The notes under the pieces are model-generated. The model did no database searches. It was not told the DNA's origin and saw nothing but the letters and a program-made list of their open reading frames with translations. The position numbers and the translations under genes are program-made. 27,985 bases of DNA from UBA4466 sp963925035 (GTDB taxonomy: Bacteria; Bacteroidota; Bacteroidia; Flavobacteriales_D; Crocinitomicaceae), in NCBI GenBank assembly GCA_963925035.1, contig CAWUSK010000040.1:1-27985 (forward strand). Direction: 5' to 3'. Positions 14,827 through 21,299 of this stretch are shown here, one piece after another (position 1 is the first letter of the stretch; every line of letters starts with the position of its first letter).

Positions 14827-16284
14827 TTACTGCCCAATATAACTTAAACGTCTAATTTCTTGGCGCAGATTATTTTGTGCATCAGCTAATTTAAAAATTG
14901 GAACATAATGACCACCGCCCAATTCAGCTGCTTTTATCATTTTTTCCATATCAACGTCCTTGTTCTTAATTCCAACAACAGACATGTGAATGTTTTTCTT
15001 CGTATACTTTTTAATGTACTTTTCATAATCCGTTGAGTTTCTATTGAAAGCTCCATCGGTAATGATAATCACATGATTTGTACCATTCGTAATAAACGCT
15101 TTTTGTGCTTCTTTGAAACCAAGTTTAATTCCTTCTCCACCTGCAGTTGCACCAGACGCACTAAGTGCACTAATTTCACTTTTAATAGCGTCCTTTTGAT
15201 TACCGTATGTTGGATTCAATAATACACGTGAATTTGTCGCATAAGTAACAATTCCCATTTTATCTTGAGGACGCAACATTTCTGTCAATTGAAAAAGTGA
15301 ATACTTCATCAATTCAATTTTATCAGCATCTTTCATTGACCCAGAGACATCTAATACAAACACAACGTTTACTGGAGAAAAGTATTGATCGTCAAAATTA
15401 TCTTTGTCTAAATCTGTAAATGCTGGGGGCATTTCTTGCGGAATAGTTGTTTCAATTTCTGTGATTAACTCTTCTTTCAGTGTTTCTTCTATTTCAATCA
15501 CAATTTCATGTTCCGGCACTTTTTCAGGAGTGACTTCCGCAATTGGTGTTTCCGGAATTTCTGGCGTTTCAGGAACAGATGCGATAACAGGTGGCGTATA
15601 ATTTGGATTTTTGTCCAACTCTAAGACAATGTAATTGCGTTTAAAGTTGATGTACGCACCTAACTCTTCTGGGTTGTAACCTTCATGCGTCGCATAGAAA
15701 TAACTCAACCCTAAAGTAGCTTCGGATTTTATTTTTCCCTTGGAATCAGTTTTCTTCGCCCAAATTGCTTGACCGTTTTGTAAAAGTGTGACGTTAGATT
15801 TACTAAGTTCATCTCGTGTTTGTCTATCAATAGTAACAACTGTTAAATCGAAATTGTTTGGGTTTTTTCCTCCTGGGCGTTCAGAAAAATCAGGACAAGA
15901 AGTAAACGCATTTGAGGATAATTGATCAACTTCATTGAGGCTTCCAGCTAATTTCACGATAGTTGCTTCACCTCTATCGCTCGTGAAAATTTGGACATCG
16001 TAACTAAATCGTCCTTTCACTTTTGGATTCACTTGCAATCGTACAATGATAGAACTGTCTTTTTCGATGATTTGCTTGGAAGTGATGTAGACAACATCAA
16101 ATGGCTTTTTAACACTTAAGACCCAATGCTGCTTGTCACCATTGTTTTTTAAAACGATATCTACAAATCGATTAGAGTATACTTCTAGATTTCCAAAATC
16201 ATATTTGGTTTTATCAAACGAAACTTGAGCAACACTTGTGTGAAGTAATAAAAACAAAGCTAGAACGAGAAATAAATTTCGCAT
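14827..16284 (-). CDS. Secreted VWA-domain protein with N-terminal ASH/DUF1573-like domain
   Basis: A 485-residue exported protein. After a signal peptide (about 1-19, MRNLFLVLALFLLLHTSVAQ) comes an immunoglobulin-like domain (21-115) with SFDKTKYDFGNLEVYSNRFV, resembling DUF1573/ASH repeats. A carboxypeptidase-regulatory-like beta domain follows (about 143-225). Next is a Pro/Glu-rich linker (230-290), then a von Willebrand factor A domain (about 304-485). The metal site is complete: D312-x-S314-x-S316 in LDVSGSM, Thr380 in SGATAGGEG and Asp410 in IIITDGAFN. VWA domains bind protein partners through a divalent metal. The partner is unknown. It lies 45 bases downstream of the hydrolase gene on the same strand. 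No T9SS sorting domain or lipobox was seen, so a periplasmic location is inferred. Confidence 0.87.
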   Translation of the reverse strand: MRNLFLVLALFLLLHTSVAQVSFDKTKYDFGNLEVYSNRFVDIVLKNNGDKQHWVLSVKKPFDVVYITSKQIIEKDSSIIVRLQVNPKVKGRFSYDVQIFTSDRGEATIVKLAGSLNEVDQLSSNAFTSCPDFSERPGGKNPNNFDLTVVTIDRQTRDELSKSNVTLLQNGQAIWAKKTDSKGKIKSEATLGLSYFYATHEGYNPEELGAYINFKRNYIVLELDKNPNYTPPVIASVPETPEIPETPIAEVTPEKVPEHEIVIEIEETLKEELITEIETTIPQEMPPAFTDLDKDNFDDQYFSPVNVVFVLDVSGSMKDADKIELMKYSLFQLTEMLRPQDKMGIVTYATNSRVLLNPTYGNQKDAIKSEISALSASGATAGGEGIKLGFKEAQKAFITNGTNHVIIITDGAFNRNSTDYEKYIKKYTKKNIHMSVVGIKNKDVDMEKMIKAAELGGGHYVPIFKLADAQNNLRQEIRRLSYIGQ

Positions 16285-16329
16285 ACAGTTAATTTAGCAA
16301 AAAACGCGCCGAAGGGTATTCTAATAATA

Positions 16330-17091
16330 TTAACGTAAACAAAAAGATAAAAGTGTGTCTAAAAATTCAGATGGAGCTTCGGCGTGAACCCAATGTCCTG
16401 CATTTTTAATTGTTACCACTTCTGAATCAATAAATAGATCTTCAATATCTGTGATGTCTTCGTCTAAAATATAATTGGATAAGGCTCCACGAATAAATAA
16501 AGTTGGAATAGAAACCGAAAGATCAGGCACAGCCGCTAAAATATTTGGCATTTCGTGTTCCAAGACTTCAACGTTCATGCGCCAAGCCAAGTTTCCTTTT
16601 TCTTTCCAGTATAAATTTTTCAAAAGAAATTGCTTCACACCTTCGGATTCAATGTGCACGCTCATCTGCGCTTCTGCTTGACTTCGTGCAGTGATATTAG
16701 GTAAGTCTACTGAATGAATTCCTGCTAATATATGCTCGTGATGCATTGGATACGCTTTCATTCCAATATCAACGATCACTAATTTTTCTAATAAATCTTC
16801 ATGTTGTTGAGCAAAATACATGCCTACTTTTCCGCCCATGGAATGTCCCAAAAGAATGAAGTTGTTCAATCGAAGTTCACTGCATAATTCATAGACATCC
16901 TGCGCCATGAGCTCATAACTTGTTTCTTCTGCCCAATCTGAATGGCCGTGATTTCTTAGATCAACAAGAATTACTCGGTAATATTCAGCTAATTTCTTTG
17001 CATGGGTTTGCCAATTGTCGGAATAGCCGAATAAACCATGCAATATAACCAATGGTATTCCATCGCCTAATTCTCTATAATGAAGTTTCAT
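16330..17091 (-). CDS. Alpha/beta-hydrolase (YbfF-like esterase)
   Basis: A 253-residue alpha/beta-hydrolase. The oxyanion region is ILHGLFGYSDNWQTH (16-30), followed by VDLRNHGHSD (43-52), the nucleophile elbow GHSMGG with Ser84, and the catalytic His233 in NAGHWVHAEAP. The acid is likely Asp210 in the IRGALSNYILDEDI stretch. The pattern 'DLRNHGxS' and the length match the YbfF group of cytoplasmic acyl-ester or thioester hydrolases. No signal peptide. The substrate is unknown. A -7 box lies 18-25 bases upstream of the ATG, within the gap after the lipoprotein gene. Confidence 0.9.
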   Translation of the reverse strand: MKLHYRELGDGIPLVILHGLFGYSDNWQTHAKKLAEYYRVILVDLRNHGHSDWAEETSYELMAQDVYELCSELRLNNFILLGHSMGGKVGMYFAQQHEDLLEKLVIVDIGMKAYPMHHEHILAGIHSVDLPNITARSQAEAQMSVHIESEGVKQFLLKNLYWKEKGNLAWRMNVEVLEHEMPNILAAVPDLSVSIPTLFIRGALSNYILDEDITDIEDLFIDSEVVTIKNAGHWVHAEAPSEFLDTLLSFCLR

Positions 17092-17108
17092 TTACCGGAT
17101 TTTGATTA

Positions 17109-17116
17109 CAAAACTA
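17109..17116 (-). promoter_or_regulatory. -7 box upstream of the alpha/beta-hydrolase gene
   Basis: On the minus strand this is TAGTTTTG, which fits TAnnTTTG, placed so that transcription would begin about 13 bases before the ATG at 17091. It directly adjoins the hairpin at 17116-17144. No good -33 box is visible. Confidence 0.4.
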
Positions 17117-17144
17117 ATCATCCAAAATGAATAGATGGATGATT
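17116..17144 (-). terminator. Weak hairpin after the HMA lipoprotein gene
   Basis: A perfect 9-bp inverted repeat, AATCATCCA and TGGATGATT, with an 11-base loop. It begins at the stop codon of the lipoprotein gene. On the minus strand it is followed by AGTTTTG rather than a true T tract, so termination would be partial. Confidence 0.35.
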
Positions 17145-17635
17145 TAATTCAACAATACTGAAAATAAATCAAGTAGATTTGGAAGCTTCACGTAAGATGA
17201 TGAAACTTCAACTTTCGGTTCTTCAGAATTTCTTAATGACGAAGTTTTTGCTTTTGTAGGAGTGGCCATATCTTCAAATGAAATGGTCCCTACTAAGAAC
17301 TGTCCTTCATTTAAGTTAGAAACAACTTTAATTAAATCTTCACTTGATACAATTGACTTGTCGTATGCTATTTTGGCAACATTCGTTTTGCGTTCTTCTT
17401 CAAATTCAAATTCAACACTTGCTACACCATTTGTTTCCTTTAATCCTTTTCGAATTGACCCACCACAACCCATTTGACAAACCATTCCATCAATTTCCAT
17501 TGTCAATAGTTGATTTGGATTCACTTCTACTTTGGCAGTTTCAACGTTTGTTTTTTCTACTGTTTCTTCATGCTTTTCACTAGAACAAGCGCTCAAAAGA
17601 ATACCGGTAGTTAATACAAAAACAATTTTTTTCAT
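17144..17635 (-). CDS. Heavy-metal-associated (HMA) domain lipoprotein
   Basis: A 163-residue predicted lipoprotein. The signal peptide MKKIVFVLTTGILLSACSSE has a lipobox with Cys17. After a Glu/Lys-rich spacer comes an HMA-like ferredoxin fold (about 43-110) with MEIDGMVCQMGCGGSIRKGL and SVEFEFEEERKTNVAKIAYD. The metal motif is Cys53-QMG-Cys57, CxxxC rather than the usual CxxC of copper or mercury chaperones, so the metal and geometry are uncertain. The C-terminal 50 residues are low-complexity and then hydrophobic (LPNLLDLFSVLLN). The start at 17635 is chosen because a -7 box (17661-17668) lies just upstream. An in-frame earlier Met would precede that box and spoil the signal peptide. It is divergent from engB. 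Confidence 0.85.
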   Translation of the reverse strand: MKKIVFVLTTGILLSACSSEKHEETVEKTNVETAKVEVNPNQLLTMEIDGMVCQMGCGGSIRKGLKETNGVASVEFEFEEERKTNVAKIAYDKSIVSSEDLIKVVSNLNEGQFLVGTISFEDMATPTKAKTSSLRNSEEPKVEVSSSYVKLPNLLDLFSVLLN

Positions 17636-17660
17636 AAGTGCAGAATTATTATTGTCAAAA

Positions 17661-17668
17661 CAAATGTA
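17661..17668 (-). promoter_or_regulatory. -7 box of the HMA lipoprotein gene
   Basis: TACATTTG on the minus strand, an exact TAnnTTTG, giving a predicted leader of about 20 bases before the ATG at 17635. It forms a divergent pair with the engB promoter. Confidence 0.5.
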
Positions 17669-17689
17669 AGGGAATCGCATATTAAATGC

Positions 17690-17718
17690 TTTAAAAAAAT
17701 GTTAAATATCTATCTTTG
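17690..17718 (+). promoter_or_regulatory. Promoter of engB
   Basis: TATCTTTG at 17711-17718 with a near-consensus TTTA at 17690-17693, 17 bases apart. The predicted start near 17722 leaves a leader of about 12 bases before the ATG at 17734. It shows that the in-frame TTG at 17716, inside the box, is not the start. Confidence 0.55.
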
Positions 17719-17733
17719 TACAAAATAAGTAAC

Positions 17734-18345
17734 ATGATTATTAAATCAGCTCAGTTTGTAATTTCCAATACCGACCTAAAGTTATGCCCTACAGACGGGA
17801 AACCAGAATATGCATTCATCGGTAGATCAAATGTTGGAAAGTCTTCGTTAATCAATATGGTAACGCAGCGAAACAAATTAGCAAAAACTTCTGGCACACC
17901 AGGTAAAACGCAGTTAATCAATCATTTTATCATCAACAATGAATGGTATTTGGTCGATTTACCAGGTTATGGGTATGCAAAAGCATCGAAAACTTCTCGT
18001 GCAAAATGGGAGAAGTTTATCTCTGAATATTTAACACAACGTGAAGAATTATTAAACGTTTTTGTATTGTTGGATTGTCGCTTAGAGCCGCAACAAATTG
18101 ACTTGGAATTCATGAACTGGTGTGGAGAAAAAAACATACCTTTTTCAATGGTTTTCACCAAAATCGATAAGGTTTCGAGCACTGTTCTTCAAAAAAACCT
18201 TGCGAAATACAAAAAAGAAATGCTGAAATATTGGGATGATCTTCCTCCAGTATTTACATCTTCTGCAGAGTCAAAATTTGGTCGTGAAAAGATTTTGAAC
18301 TATATCGAACGAATTAATGAGGCGGTATTAAAAGTTGATAAGTGA
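17734..18345 (+). CDS. engB: Ribosome biogenesis GTPase EngB (YihA/YsxC)
   Basis: A 203-residue TRAFAC-class GTPase needed for assembly of the large ribosomal subunit. All G motifs are visible: G1 GRSNVGKS (30-37), G2 region TSGTPGKTQ with a conserved Thr, G3 DLPGYGYA, G4 TKID and G5 SSAES. The EngB-specific GTPGKTQLINHF and WYLVDLPGYGYAKA strings are present. Length is typical (about 200). The start at 17734 gives MIIKSAQFV, the usual opening, and follows a good promoter. It is divergent from the lipoprotein gene and precedes the persulfide dioxygenase gene by 65 bases. Confidence 0.95.
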   Translation: MIIKSAQFVISNTDLKLCPTDGKPEYAFIGRSNVGKSSLINMVTQRNKLAKTSGTPGKTQLINHFIINNEWYLVDLPGYGYAKASKTSRAKWEKFISEYLTQREELLNVFVLLDCRLEPQQIDLEFMNWCGEKNIPFSMVFTKIDKVSSTVLQKNLAKYKKEMLKYWDDLPPVFTSSAESKFGREKILNYIERINEAVLKVDK

Positions 18346-18410
18346 TATTGGTCACATTTTAAGTGTTTCGTTTCCCCGATATTTGCAAAAGAAAATAAAA
18401 AAATAAAGAT

Positions 18411-19811
18411 ATGATAGTAGAACAATTGTATACAAAGTGTTTAGCAGAAGCAGCATATTATATAGAAAGTAAAGGAGAAGCCATTGTGATTGATCCAATA
18501 AGAGAAACACAACAATACATAGATATTGCACAGAACAATGGCGCAAAAATCAAGTACATTTTTGAAACGCATTTTCACGCAGATTTCGTTTCAGGACACT
18601 TGGATTTAGCTAAAAAAACAGGAGCATCTATTGTTTATGGTCCAACGGCAACAACAGGATTCGATGCAATTATTGCAAAAGACAATCAAGAATTTAAAAT
18701 TGGTGATGTTAGAATAAGAGTATTGCATACCCCAGGACATACGCCAGAATCATCAACGTATATGCTAATTGATGAGAATGGAAAGGAAACGGCAATTTTC
18801 ACTGGGGACACTTTGTTCTTAGGAGATGTTGGCCGACCAGATTTGGCTGTAAAATCAGATTTAACGCGTGAAGACTTAGCCGGTATGTTGTTCGATTCAT
18901 TAAGAACACGCATTATGCCTTTGGATGATGATATCACAATTTATCCAGGGCACGGAGCAGGTTCATCCTGTGGAAAGAACATGAGTTCAGAGACTATAGG
19001 AACATTGGGAGAGCAAAAGGAATCGAATTATGCATTGAGAGTAGATATGACAAAGGACGAATTCATCAAAGAATTGACGTCTGATATTTTACCTCCACCG
19101 CAATACTTTCCAAAAAATGCAATGATGAATAAAATGGGATATAGCTCATTTGATGAAGTATTGTCTCAAGGAAATAGCGCATTGTCAATTGAAGAATTTA
19201 ATGCTGCAGTAAATGATGGTGCCTTGATTTTAGATGTGCGCACGCAAGCTGAATTTATCAAAGGATTTATTCCAAATTCATTATTTATTGGTTTGAACGG
19301 AACATTTGCCATGTGGGTTGGAGCGTTGATCGAAGATATCAACCAAAAAATTGTATTAATTGTACCGGAAGGTAATGAAGAAGAAGCGGTTACACGTTTG
19401 TCAAGAGTTGGGTACGATAATGCGGTTGGATTTTTAAAAGGAGGAGTTGATGCATATGCTGAAAACGGAGGGAAATTGAATACAATCACTTCAATTTCTG
19501 CAGAAAAGTTTGCGGAATCGGCTTCAATATGCGACATTTTAGATGTGCGTAAACCAGGGGAGTTTGAGTCAGAACATATTGTTAATGCACCAAATTATCC
19601 ACTCGACTTTTTGAATGAGCATATGTTAGAATTAGATAAAAATAAAACGTATCATGTACATTGTGCTGGAGGATATCGTTCTGTTATTGCCATTTCTTTA
19701 ATGATGCAACAAGGATTTAATCAGTTGGTTGACATAGCTGGAGGTTATGGAGCAATTAAAAACACAAGCATAGAAAAGACAAGCTATGTTTGCCCATCGA
19801 CTTTGAAATAA
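18411..19811 (+). CDS. CstB-like persulfide dioxygenase with two rhodanese domains
   Basis: A 466-residue fusion. Residues 1-240 are a metallo-beta-lactamase fold of the ETHE1/persulfide dioxygenase type: ETHFHADFVSGH (His54, His56, Asp58, His63), HTPGHTPES (His110), TGDTLFLGDVGRPDL (Asp133) and YPGHGAGSSCG (His181). Of these, His54, His110 and Asp133 are the expected mononuclear iron ligands. Residues about 255-350 are a rhodanese domain whose active loop (IVPEGNEEE, about 317-325) lacks Cys, so it is probably inactive. Residues about 365-460 are a second rhodanese with Cys418 in HCAGGYRS, which is active-looking. The same order is known for CstB, which turns persulfides into thiosulfate and so clears sulfide stress. 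A weak -7 (GATATTTG, 18378-18385) lies upstream. dusB follows after 3 bases. Confidence 0.92.
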   Translation: MIVEQLYTKCLAEAAYYIESKGEAIVIDPIRETQQYIDIAQNNGAKIKYIFETHFHADFVSGHLDLAKKTGASIVYGPTATTGFDAIIAKDNQEFKIGDVRIRVLHTPGHTPESSTYMLIDENGKETAIFTGDTLFLGDVGRPDLAVKSDLTREDLAGMLFDSLRTRIMPLDDDITIYPGHGAGSSCGKNMSSETIGTLGEQKESNYALRVDMTKDEFIKELTSDILPPPQYFPKNAMMNKMGYSSFDEVLSQGNSALSIEEFNAAVNDGALILDVRTQAEFIKGFIPNSLFIGLNGTFAMWVGALIEDINQKIVLIVPEGNEEEAVTRLSRVGYDNAVGFLKGGVDAYAENGGKLNTITSISAEKFAESASICDILDVRKPGEFESEHIVNAPNYPLDFLNEHMLELDKNKTYHVHCAGGYRSVIAISLMMQQGFNQLVDIAGGYGAIKNTSIEKTSYVCPSTLK

Positions 19812-19814
19812 ATT

Positions 19815-20807
19815 ATGGCAAAAATTCGTGATATCGAATTAGGAGACTTCCCTCTGTTACTTGCTCCGATGGAGGATGTGAGTGACCCGCCTTTTCGTGC
19901 TTTGTGCAAACAACACGGTGCAGATTTAATGTACACAGAATTTATTTCTTCGGAAGGCTTAATTCGCGATGCTGCCAAAAGTGTTAAGAAACTTGATATT
20001 TTTGAATACGAACGTCCAGTTGGAATTCAGATTTTTGGTTCGGACATCGAAAGCATGAAAATTGCAACAGAATTGACAGCGAGAGCAAATCCAGATATTA
20101 TTGACATCAATTATGGTTGTCCTGTAAAGAAAGTTGCTTGTAAAGGTGCTGGCGCTGGAATTCTTCAAGACATTCCAAAAATGGTTGAGATGACAAGAGA
20201 AATTGTCAATTCAACGAGTTTACCTGTTACGGTTAAAACGCGTCTTGGCTGGGACGATGACACGCGATATGTTGTTGAAGTTGCGGAACGTTTACAAGAT
20301 GTAGGAATTGAAGGTATTTCAATTCATGGACGAACGCGTAAACAAATGTACAAGGGGTCGGCCGATTGGTCGTTGATTGCAGAAATCAAAAACAATCCAC
20401 GTATGCGCATTCCGGTATTTGGAAATGGTGACATTGATACTCCTGAAAAAGCTGTTGAATACAAGGCAAAATATGGAGTTGATGGAATTATGGTCGGTCG
20501 TGCAAGTATTGGTTATCCATGGATTTTCAACGAGATTAAGCATTTTGTAAAAACCGGAGAGCATTTAGCAAAACCGACTATTGAAGACAGAGTAGAAGCA
20601 GCGATGCAGCACCTAGATATGAGTGTAAAATGGAAAGGCGAATCATTGGGAGTAATCGAAATGAAACGTCATTACACCAACTATTTTAAAGGAATTGCAA
20701 ATTTCAAAGAACACAGAATGAAACTTGTTACTTCATTTGATTTGAATGAAATCAAAGATATATTGAACTGGGTCAAAGCGAATTCAGATGAGATGCATTT
20801 TGTTTAA
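19815..20807 (+). CDS. dusB: tRNA-dihydrouridine synthase
   Basis: A 330-residue FMN enzyme that reduces specific uridines in tRNA D-loops. The TIM-barrel N-terminus has LLLAPMEDVSDPPFRALCKQ (14-33), followed by VGIQIFGSD, DINYGCPVKKVACKGAGAGI (97-116) with the catalytic Cys109, VKTRLGWDD, SIHGRTRKQMYKGSADW, VFGNGDI and DGIMVGRASIG for the FMN phosphate. The C-terminal helical domain (about 240-330) has MKRHYTNYFKG. Motifs and length match DusB. The gene begins 3 bases after the persulfide dioxygenase stop, so it is co-transcribed with it. It converges with a small minus-strand gene, with 11 bases between. Confidence 0.93.
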   Translation: MAKIRDIELGDFPLLLAPMEDVSDPPFRALCKQHGADLMYTEFISSEGLIRDAAKSVKKLDIFEYERPVGIQIFGSDIESMKIATELTARANPDIIDINYGCPVKKVACKGAGAGILQDIPKMVEMTREIVNSTSLPVTVKTRLGWDDDTRYVVEVAERLQDVGIEGISIHGRTRKQMYKGSADWSLIAEIKNNPRMRIPVFGNGDIDTPEKAVEYKAKYGVDGIMVGRASIGYPWIFNEIKHFVKTGEHLAKPTIEDRVEAAMQHLDMSVKWKGESLGVIEMKRHYTNYFKGIANFKEHRMKLVTSFDLNEIKDILNWVKANSDEMHFV

Positions 20808-20818
20808 TTCTGAAGTAA

Positions 20819-21094
20819 TTATTGCTTTTTTATCCACTCAACGGCTTTAACTACTGAGTAACATATCTTAGTCGGCATTTTAGGTTTATTTACTTTTAAA
20901 TAAAAGTCAGCTAAAATTTTCTGTCCTAAATTCCGAATTACTATAACATCGCAAAAAGTATATAAATTTCCACTCGAATCAGCTGCCCAATCGCGCACTT
21001 CTGGTTCAACATCTGAAAAGGAGTCGAATTCATGCAAGTTGAAGAATTTTCCGCCGCCATTGTCCTTCAAAAATTGATAACCACTATCAATCAC
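20819..21094 (-). CDS. Small hypothetical protein, possibly a broken gene
   Basis: 91 codons from a GTG, encoding a soluble alpha/beta-type protein with no recognised family (SGYQFLKDNGGGKFFNLH... WAADSSGNLYTF... VIVIRNLGQKILADFYLKV, ending VVKAVEWIKKQ). The same frame is open further upstream: ATG at 21133, ATG at 21115, then TGA at 21110-21112, then five sense codons before the GTG at 21094. A single substitution (for example CGA to TGA) would therefore explain loss of a longer start. Either the GTG is the true start or this is a recent pseudogene. No promoter was found upstream. Confidence 0.5.
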   Translation of the reverse strand: MIDSGYQFLKDNGGGKFFNLHEFDSFSDVEPEVRDWAADSSGNLYTFCDVIVIRNLGQKILADFYLKVNKPKMPTKICYSVVKAVEWIKKQ

Positions 21095-21149
21095 CGATTT
21101 ACTAATTTTTCACATTTTTTGGAATCGAAACATGAAACAATCTTTTAGT

Positions 21150-21260
21150 TTACAATCGAAAAGTAACTTCGTGTTCAATGCGTTCGGCAATTAATTCTGA
21201 CCGCGATAAGCAGCCATGAAGTGAATCAAAATTGTACGCTGAACCCTTTTCGTCGATCAT
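21150..21260 (-). CDS. Possible 36-residue micro-protein upstream of the small gene
   Basis: ATG at 21260 to TAA at 21150 encodes a 36-residue peptide containing YNFDSLHGCLSRSELIAERI and ending HEVTFRL. Its composition is protein-like, rich in charged helix formers, and it faces the same way as the small gene at 20819-21094 but in another frame. It may be a real micro-protein or another fragment of the same broken locus. No family is recognised and no promoter box was found. Confidence 0.25.
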   Translation of the reverse strand: MIDEKGSAYNFDSLHGCLSRSELIAERIEHEVTFRL

Positions 21261-21299
21261 AGAATAATGGCTATATTAGCAACTATAAAATTACAAAAA

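Noticed and set aside
17636..17680. N-terminal extension of the HMA lipoprotein to a Met at 17680
   Set aside because: It lies upstream of the -7 box (17661-17668) and puts 15 residues before a clear lipoprotein signal peptide.
21267..21299. Earlier ATG for paaZ
   Set aside because: Using 21300 gives Glu256 and Cys294, matching E. coli numbering to within one residue, and a possible -7 box (21273-21280) overlaps the extension. The choice remains moderately uncertain.
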